From Sphingobium xenophagum NBRC 107872 (GTDB lineage Bacteria > Pseudomonadota > Alphaproteobacteria > Sphingomonadales > Sphingomonadaceae): a stretch of 64,000 nucleotides of DNA. This document shows, piece by piece, positions 57,680-64,000 of the stretch. The notes under the pieces were generated by a model, which saw nothing but the letters and a program-made list of their open reading frames with translations, had not been told where the DNA came from and made no database searches. Made by a program: the position numbers and the translations under genes. The DNA lies in contig NZ_BARE01000027.1 in assembly GCF_000367345.1 (NCBI RefSeq), forward strand, positions 1-64,000, written 5' to 3'. How positions within the stretch are numbered: the first letter of the stretch is position 1; each line of letters begins with the position of its first letter.

Positions 57680-58828
57680 CTAAATCGCCAAATGCCGTTC
57701 GACCAGGGCGACATGCAGCCGGATACCCAGCCCCAGCACATCATCGTTGAAATCATAATGGGGGTTATGGAGTGGCGCGCCACCCTCGGGCTTTGCCTGA
57801 CCCAGCCAGATATAGGCACCCTTGCAGGCTTTCAGCATGAAGGCGAAATCCTCCGACGTGAAGGCGGGGTCGGGTGCGAGCTGCGCGACGCCGACGGTCG
57901 CTGCCGCGTCGAGCGCTTCCTGCGCCGCCTGCGTATCATTGATCGTGGCGGGATAGTAACGCTGATAATCGACGCTCGCGCTCAACCCGTTGGCCAGCGC
58001 CACGCCTGCCGCAATCTCGCGGATAGATGCTTCGATCCTGTCCTGCACTTGCTCGTCGAACGTCCGCACAGTGCCGCCGATACGGACTTCGGCGGGGATC
58101 ACATTATGGGTATGCCCGCCATGGATTTGCGTGATCGACAGCACGGCCGACGCGGTCGGCGCGATCCGGCGCGATATGATCGCGTTCAATTGCGTCACCA
58201 GCGTCGCTGCGGCCAATATGGCATCGGGCGTATCCTGCGGGATCGCGGCATGGCCGCCGCGTCCTTCAAGCAGGATTTCGAACTTGTCCGCCGCGCCCAT
58301 GATCGGGCCGGGCCGCGTCGCGATCGTGCCCGCTGGCAGATCGGGCCAGTTATGCAGGCCGAACACGCGCTCGCACGGGAAACGCTCGAACAGTCCCTCC
58401 TGCACCATTTCGCGCGCGCCGCCTTGCCCCTCTTCGGCTGGCTGGAAGAAGAAATGGACCGTTCCGTCGAAATTGCGGCTGCGCGTCAGCTGCTGGGCCG
58501 CGCCCAGCAGCATCGCGACATGCCCGTCATGGCCGCAACCATGGAAGGTTCCGGGCGTCTTGCTGGCCCAAGGCAGGTTGGTCTGCTCCTCAATCGGCAG
58601 TGCGTCCATATCCGCCCGCAGCCCGATACTGCGTCCCGACGTGCCGTTGCGCAGCACGCCGACCACGCCCGTACGCCCGATCCCTTCATGCACTTCGAGC
58701 CCCAGCGCGCGCAACTGCTCGGCAATCCGTCCGGCTGTGCGATGCTCGCAAAAGCCGAGTTCCGGGTGCGCATGAATATCGCGGCGGAACGCAACGAGCG
58801 GTTCGATCAGGTCGGTGATGTCATTCAT
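57680..58828 (-). CDS. M20 family amidohydrolase (N-acyl-amino-acid/hippurate hydrolase type)
   Basis: A 382-aa metallo-amidohydrolase of the M20D group. The metal and catalytic residues are visible: CGHDGHVAMLLG (His, Asp), FQPAEEGQGGA (Glu pair), GLHNWPDLPAG (His), GRGGHAAIPQDTPDA (dimerisation-domain His) and the C-terminal HNPHYDFNDD (His). These enzymes remove acyl groups from N-acyl amino acids or similar amides. It is the last gene of a minus-strand operon with an Lrp regulator 29 bp upstream and a transaminase before that, which suggests release of an amine-bearing substrate. Confidence 0.9.
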   Translation of the reverse strand: MNDITDLIEPLVAFRRDIHAHPELGFCEHRTAGRIAEQLRALGLEVHEGIGRTGVVGVLRNGTSGRSIGLRADMDALPIEEQTNLPWASKTPGTFHGCGHDGHVAMLLGAAQQLTRSRNFDGTVHFFFQPAEEGQGGAREMVQEGLFERFPCERVFGLHNWPDLPAGTIATRPGPIMGAADKFEILLEGRGGHAAIPQDTPDAILAAATLVTQLNAIISRRIAPTASAVLSITQIHGGHTHNVIPAEVRIGGTVRTFDEQVQDRIEASIREIAAGVALANGLSASVDYQRYYPATINDTQAAQEALDAAATVGVAQLAPDPAFTSEDFAFMLKACKGAYIWLGQAKPEGGAPLHNPHYDFNDDVLGLGIRLHVALVERHLAI

Positions 58829-58857
58829 AATCTATCAACAAGCTTCCGCTTCCAATC

Positions 58858-59352
58858 CTAGCGTTGCTCGCCAAACAGATGCTGGATCGGGTAATGATGT
58901 TTGATGAAGGGCGATTTGATCACGACATAGCTGAAATATTTTTCGATGCCATAATCGCTTTCCAGCATACCTTCGATGATCGACTGATAATGGCCGACCC
59001 CGCGGGTCACGAATTTCAACAGATAATCATATCCGCCGCTGACCAGATGACATTCGACAATCTCGTCCAGTTTGCGGATGCGGGTTTCAAACCGGGAAAA
59101 GTCGCCCGACCGATGTTCGGTCAGCGTTACTTCAGTAAAGACGGTCAGAAATTCGCCCAGCTTGTGCAAATTGATATGTGCGCCATAGCCGGTGATATAG
59201 CCCGCTTTCTCCAGTCGCTTGACGCGGGTCAGGCATGGGCTGGGGGACAGGCCGACAGCGTCGGCCAGCTCGACATTGGTGATCCGGCCCGACTGCTGTA
59301 GCTGCGTCAGGATTTTCAGGTCGATCCTGTCCAGTCTGGGTCCGCCCAACAT
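58858..59352 (-). CDS. Lrp/AsnC-family transcriptional regulator
   Basis: A 164-aa regulator with an N-terminal helix-turn-helix (LDRIDLKILTQLQQSGRIT, then VELADAVGLSPSPCLTRVKRLE) and a C-terminal RAM ligand-binding domain (about 75-155, with GEFLTVFTEVTL and VSGGYDYLLKFV). Such proteins sense amino acids. The Met at 59352 has AAGGA upstream; the longer frame overlaps the transaminase gene. It is embedded between the transaminase and the M20 gene and probably controls this operon in response to the substrate amino acid. Confidence 0.9.
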   Translation of the reverse strand: MLGGPRLDRIDLKILTQLQQSGRITNVELADAVGLSPSPCLTRVKRLEKAGYITGYGAHINLHKLGEFLTVFTEVTLTEHRSGDFSRFETRIRKLDEIVECHLVSGGYDYLLKFVTRGVGHYQSIIEGMLESDYGIEKYFSYVVIKSPFIKHHYPIQHLFGEQR

Positions 59353-59372
59353 GTCCTTGTTCCCCCTTATAT

Positions 59373-60785
59373 TTATCCCAGCGCCGCGCGAATATCTGCC
59401 TGTTCGAGCAAGCCGTCGAGCGTTTTCCTGATGCGCGCGAATATCTCGTCCATCTCGGCATCGGTCGCGCATAGCGCGGGAGCCAGGCCGATGATATTGT
59501 CGGCAAAAGCGCGGAAGATGACGCCATTGGCATAGCCATCGTTGAACAGGCGGTCGGCGACCTTGAGCGCCGGGTCAAACCGCGCTTTCGTGCCTTTGTC
59601 CGCCACCAGCTCGATCGCACCCAGCAGGCCGCGTCCACGCGTATCGCCCACCAGCGGATGGTCAGCCAGCCCGGCCAGCCCGGCATCGAATCGCGCTGCG
59701 ACCTTCTGGCCGTTCGCCAATATTCCGCCTTCGGTATAGAGCCGCAACACTTCCAGCCCTACCGCCGCGCTCACCGGATGGCCCGAATAGGTCGCGCCAT
59801 GGCCGATCACGACATCGGCGGCCGCGCCATCGGCAATCCCCTGATACACTTTGTCGGACATCAGCACCGCGCCCATCGGCACATAGCCGGAGGTCAAACC
59901 CTTGGCGACGGTCATAAGGTCTGGCGTCACGCCCTCCGCTTCGCAGGCGAACATTGGCCCGGTGCGACCAAAGGCGGTGATCACTTCGTCGGCGACCAGC
60001 AAAATATCCAGTTCGTCGCACGCCTGCCGCATGGCTTTGAGCCAGCCGACCGGCGGCACGATGACGCCGCCAGAGCCCTGTATCGGCTCGCAGAAGAAGG
60101 CAGCGACATTGTCCGCGCCCAGTTCTGCGACCCTGTCCTTCAACTGCTGAACCGACCGGGCGATGATCGCTGCATCATCCCCTTCCAGATCGCTGCGATA
60201 GGGGTAGGGCGAGCTGATATGATGCTGCCAGCGCAGCGGCAGATCGAAATTACGATGGAAGTTGGCGAGCGCCGTCAGGCCTGCGCCAGTGCTGCTCGAT
60301 CCATGATAGCCCCGCTCCAGCGCGATGCACTGTTTCTTGGCGGGCTTGCCGATGGCATTGTAATAGTGGGTGATATAGCGGATCGCGGAGTCCACCGCAT
60401 CCGACCCGCCCAGCGTAAAATAGACATGCTCCAGCCCCTCCGGCGACAGAGCGACGAGACGCTCGGCCAGCCGCGCGGCAGGCTCGCAACCGAAATGGAA
60501 ATAGCCGGTCGCGTAGGGCAGGCGTCGCATCTGCTCTGCTGCCGCCTCGACGATGCTGTCCTGGCCATAGCCGACATTGACGCACCACAGCCCGGCAAAG
60601 GCATCTAGCACTTCGCGGCCGTCCATATCGGTCAGCCACATGCCCTTGCCGCTTTGCAACATGGTCGCGCCGCGCGCTTCATGGGCGCGGAAGGAAGTGA
60701 CCGAATGAATCAGATGATCGCGGTCGATGTCCAGCAGGTTACGGTTGGATTGGTGCATCTTGGGGGTGCTCGCCATGGTGGTCAT
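59373..60785 (-). CDS. Class III pyridoxal-phosphate omega-aminotransferase
   Basis: A 470-aa transaminase of the omega-amino acid:pyruvate group. The PLP lysine is in LMTVAKGLTSGYVPMGAV and the aspartate that binds the pyridine nitrogen is in LLVADEVITAFGRTG. Earlier blocks are DAFAGLWCVNVGYGQ and YFTLGGSDAVDSAIR, and GYHGSS binds phosphate. It would convert an omega-amino acid or amine to the semialdehyde, which the GabD-like enzyme encoded in the same operon could oxidise. The Met at 60785 is chosen; the longer frame adds sequence without family similarity. Confidence 0.92.
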   Translation of the reverse strand: MTTMASTPKMHQSNRNLLDIDRDHLIHSVTSFRAHEARGATMLQSGKGMWLTDMDGREVLDAFAGLWCVNVGYGQDSIVEAAAEQMRRLPYATGYFHFGCEPAARLAERLVALSPEGLEHVYFTLGGSDAVDSAIRYITHYYNAIGKPAKKQCIALERGYHGSSSTGAGLTALANFHRNFDLPLRWQHHISSPYPYRSDLEGDDAAIIARSVQQLKDRVAELGADNVAAFFCEPIQGSGGVIVPPVGWLKAMRQACDELDILLVADEVITAFGRTGPMFACEAEGVTPDLMTVAKGLTSGYVPMGAVLMSDKVYQGIADGAAADVVIGHGATYSGHPVSAAVGLEVLRLYTEGGILANGQKVAARFDAGLAGLADHPLVGDTRGRGLLGAIELVADKGTKARFDPALKVADRLFNDGYANGVIFRAFADNIIGLAPALCATDAEMDEIFARIRKTLDGLLEQADIRAALG

Positions 60786-60898
60786 GGGACGCAGCCTATC
60801 CTTGTGACGCAGCGGGAAAGTCTCAATCGACCCGTTTACAAGCCTGCCGGGGCCGTATTGGCGAAACGGCGCGGCATATTGTGCCGCGCTGGTCCCGC

Positions 60899-61966
<1,068 letters not shown>

Positions 61967-62036
61967 GATGCCTCCTTTACGAGGGACGTGTGCCAGCGAC
62001 GGCGGGAACTGGGCTAAGCGGGCGGGACGGGTGGCT

Positions 62037-63500
62037 CTAGATCTTCAGCCCGCCGATATGGAACGCCTTTGTCTCCAGATATTCCTCAATCCCCGCATGG
62101 GCGCCCTCTCGGCCCAGACCCGACATCTTGACCCCGCCGAACGGCGCGACTTCCATAGCGATCGAACCGGTATTGAGCGCAACCATGCCCGCCTCCAGCC
62201 GCTCGGCAACGCGGAAGGCGCGATGCAGATTTTCGGTGTAGAAATAGCTGGCAAGGCCATAGCTGGTGGCGTTGGCCAGTTCGACCCCTTCATCCTCATG
62301 GGTGAAGCGGAACAGTGGCGCGACCGGGCCGAACGTCTCTTCTTCCGCCAGCCGCATGTCCCGTGTCGCCCCGGTCAGGACGACGGGGCGGGCAAAGCGC
62401 TCACCTGTTGCGCCTTCGGGCGCTTGCGCAAACAGGGTCGCGCCGCGCGACAGCGCGTCGTCGACATGCGCCTTCACCTTCTCGGCGGCAGCAGTGTTGA
62501 TCAGCGGTCCGATGGTGCTGCCCTGCATGTCGCCCGGCGCGACCTTCAGCGCCGACACGGCCTTGGCCAGCTTCTCGGCAAACTGGTCATAAACGCCGTC
62601 CTGCACCAGAATGCGATTGGCGCAGACGCAGGTCTGGCCGGCATTGCGGAATTTGCTGACCATTGCGCTGGCAACGGCCAGATCGATGTCGGCATCATCG
62701 AATATGATCAACGGCGCATTGCCACCCAGTTCGAAGCTGACCCGCTTGATCGTGTCGGCGCACTGCCGCATCAGCAAAGCGCCTACGCGGGTCGATCCGG
62801 TGAAGGACAATTTGCGCACTACAGGACTGGCGGTCAGCGCACCGCCGATCGCTGTCGGAAGACCCGTGACGACATTGAACACGCCTGCAGGGAAACCTGC
62901 TTCTTCTGCCAGCTTCGCCATGGCCAGCGCGCTATAGGGCGTCAGTTCCGACGGCTTGACCACCACCGGGCAACCGGCCGCCAGTGCAGGCGCACATTTG
63001 CGCGTGATCATGGCAGAGGGGAAATTCCATGGCGTGATCGCCGCCGATACCCCAACCGGCTCCTTCATCACCAATATGCGGCGATTGGCTTCGGGGGCGG
63101 GGATGATGCCGCCGTCGATCCGCCGGGCTTCTTCGGCGAACCACTTGATAAAGCTTGCAGCGTAGCGAATTTCGCCCTCGGCTTCCGCGGTCGGCTTGCC
63201 TTGTTCGGCGGTCATGATCCGGCCCAGATCGACCAGATTGTCCATCACCAGCGCATGCCAACGCTCCAGCATCGCCGCGCGATCGCTTGCCGTCCGCGCC
63301 TTCCACGCCGGGAAGGCGGCCTCTGCCGCATCTATCGCCGCCTGGGTATCAGCCGCGCTGCAATCGGGCACGGTGCCGATGATCGCGCCGGTCGCGGGAT
63401 TGTCCACCGGCACGGTCGCACCGGACGTTGCGCCGACCCACGCGCCGCCAATATAGGCGCGTTCGACGAAAAGGGCGGGGTTGGAAAGGGAAAGAGTCAT
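62037..63500 (-). CDS. Succinate-semialdehyde dehydrogenase-type enzyme (GabD-like)
   Basis: A 487-aa NAD(P)-dependent aldehyde dehydrogenase. Blocks in order are ITPWNFPSAMITRKCAPALA, FTGSTRVGALLM, the Glu block FELGGNAP and the Cys block AGQTCVCANR. The C-terminus VAPFGGVKMSGLGREGA is typical of GabD. In this operon it would oxidise the semialdehyde produced by the omega-transaminase. Its start overlaps the upstream acetyltransferase stop (ATGA). It is related to, but distinct from, the enzyme at 18.8-20.2 kb. Confidence 0.9.
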   Translation of the reverse strand: MTLSLSNPALFVERAYIGGAWVGATSGATVPVDNPATGAIIGTVPDCSAADTQAAIDAAEAAFPAWKARTASDRAAMLERWHALVMDNLVDLGRIMTAEQGKPTAEAEGEIRYAASFIKWFAEEARRIDGGIIPAPEANRRILVMKEPVGVSAAITPWNFPSAMITRKCAPALAAGCPVVVKPSELTPYSALAMAKLAEEAGFPAGVFNVVTGLPTAIGGALTASPVVRKLSFTGSTRVGALLMRQCADTIKRVSFELGGNAPLIIFDDADIDLAVASAMVSKFRNAGQTCVCANRILVQDGVYDQFAEKLAKAVSALKVAPGDMQGSTIGPLINTAAAEKVKAHVDDALSRGATLFAQAPEGATGERFARPVVLTGATRDMRLAEEETFGPVAPLFRFTHEDEGVELANATSYGLASYFYTENLHRAFRVAERLEAGMVALNTGSIAMEVAPFGGVKMSGLGREGAHAGIEEYLETKAFHIGGLKI

Positions 63501-64000
63501 CCGAGCGCCTGTGTCGTGAGAGAGAAGACTTTGATCGAGGGGTCTGTCTGCGGCATCGGCCCGCGCACCATGCGCATCACCCGGCCGACGCAGGGCAGGC
63601 CCAACTCATCGAGCCAATTGCTCAACGCGCTTTCTTCCGGCACGTCGAGCCGACAGAAAATCCCGCTGTTCGATCCGAGCCAGTGGGAAATCAGCGCCTT
63701 TGCGCCGCCAGTGTCCGGGGCCACCGTCGGCCCGACGACATAGCCGCGGCCAAAACGGCGAAACAGGGCAAAGCCCACCGGTTCATTGTCGCGCGTCAGC
63801 ACCACGCCTTGCGCGCCTGGCACCAAAGCATCCAGCAGCGTGTCCCGGTTCATGCCGCTCGCCTGCCGCGCCAGATCATGGAGCGTCGGCATGTCCTTCG
63901 CCCCCAATGGCCGCACCCGTTCGTCGGGGATGAGTTCGGCGACCGGCACGGCAAAGGCGGCCCCTTGATGCTGGAACACCGGGCCGACCGGTTCAAAGCC
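63497..64000 (-). CDS. GNAT-like acetyltransferase, C-terminal part (cut by window edge)
   Basis: The reading frame is open to the right edge, so the N-terminus lies beyond the window; 167 residues are visible, beginning GFEPVGPVFQHQGAAFA. The visible part resembles the second half of two-domain GNAT proteins (YitH-like), with PVGFALFRRFGRGYVVGPTVAPD and a C-terminal RVMRMVRGP. Acyl-CoA-dependent acylation of an amine is the usual activity. It leads the visible part of the minus-strand operon and overlaps the GabD-like gene by 4 bp. An internal GTG at 63979 is unlikely to be the real start. Confidence 0.75.
   Translation of the reverse strand, partial: GFEPVGPVFQHQGAAFAVPVAELIPDERVRPLGAKDMPTLHDLARQASGMNRDTLLDALVPGAQGVVLTRDNEPVGFALFRRFGRGYVVGPTVAPDTGGAKALISHWLGSNSGIFCRLDVPEESALSNWLDELGLPCVGRVMRMVRGPMPQTDPSIKVFSLTTQALG

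Noticed and set aside
57692..58861. 389-codon plus-strand frame opposite the M20 gene
   Set aside because: The minus-strand frame has every M20 metal ligand in order; the plus-strand frame has none.

Overview
The window reads as GC-rich alphaproteobacterial DNA of sphingomonad type (Sphingobium, Novosphingobium or Sphingomonas). The protocatechuate 4,5-cleavage (lig) genes, the TonB-dependent receptor and the codon habit point that way. A parA-parB-repA block with iteron-like repeats (about 21.6-26.0 kb), a ParDE-type toxin-antitoxin pair and a plasmid-associated DUF1612 protein suggest a megaplasmid or secondary replicon rather than the main chromosome. No transposase, tRNA, rRNA or CRISPR array was seen.

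Left part (0-13 kb): a complete predicted route from 4-hydroxybenzoate to pyruvate plus oxaloacetate. PobA hydroxylates 4-hydroxybenzoate to protocatechuate. Divergent from it are a DUF3237 protein, an aromatic-acid MFS transporter and a PobR-like AraC regulator. LigAB opens the ring, LigC oxidises the semialdehyde to 2-pyrone-4,6-dicarboxylate, LigI hydrolyses the pyrone, LigU tautomerises, LigJ hydrates and LigK cleaves. The genes form two divergent transcripts (LysR-DUF1932 dehydrogenase-ligJABC and ligKUI) that share one short promoter region. The LysR regulator has two tandem winged-helix domains.

Middle (13-36 kb): a GGDEF/EAL membrane protein, ParDE, an aldo/keto reductase, a dienelactone-hydrolase-like protein, an SDR and a GabD-like aldehyde dehydrogenase, then the replication/partition block. 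After it come a tesA-ybbA-ybbP-type divergon, a double-cupin protein and a copper-resistance locus. In that locus copC-copD lies divergent from a three-gene signalling unit resembling CnrY-CnrX-CnrH (anti-sigma, periplasmic metal sensor, ECF sigma factor), which runs straight into copA-copB. A perfect 12-bp inverted repeat sits between the two arms.

Right part (36-64 kb): an AraC-linked operon of aldehyde dehydrogenase, two DUF3237 proteins and a GMC oxidoreductase. Next is a divergent island with a PQQ/cytochrome c alcohol dehydrogenase, two SnoaL-like proteins and a LysR on one side. On the other side are an MFS transporter, two tandem arylsulfatases, an AtsA-like metallo-beta-lactamase-fold hydrolase and a TonB-dependent receptor; this looks like uptake and breakdown of a sulfated organic compound. 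Last comes a six-gene minus-strand operon (N-acetyltransferase cut by the window edge, GabD-like dehydrogenase, TtuC-like dehydrogenase, class III transaminase, Lrp regulator, M20 amidohydrolase) that looks like catabolism of an amide-linked or omega-amino compound.
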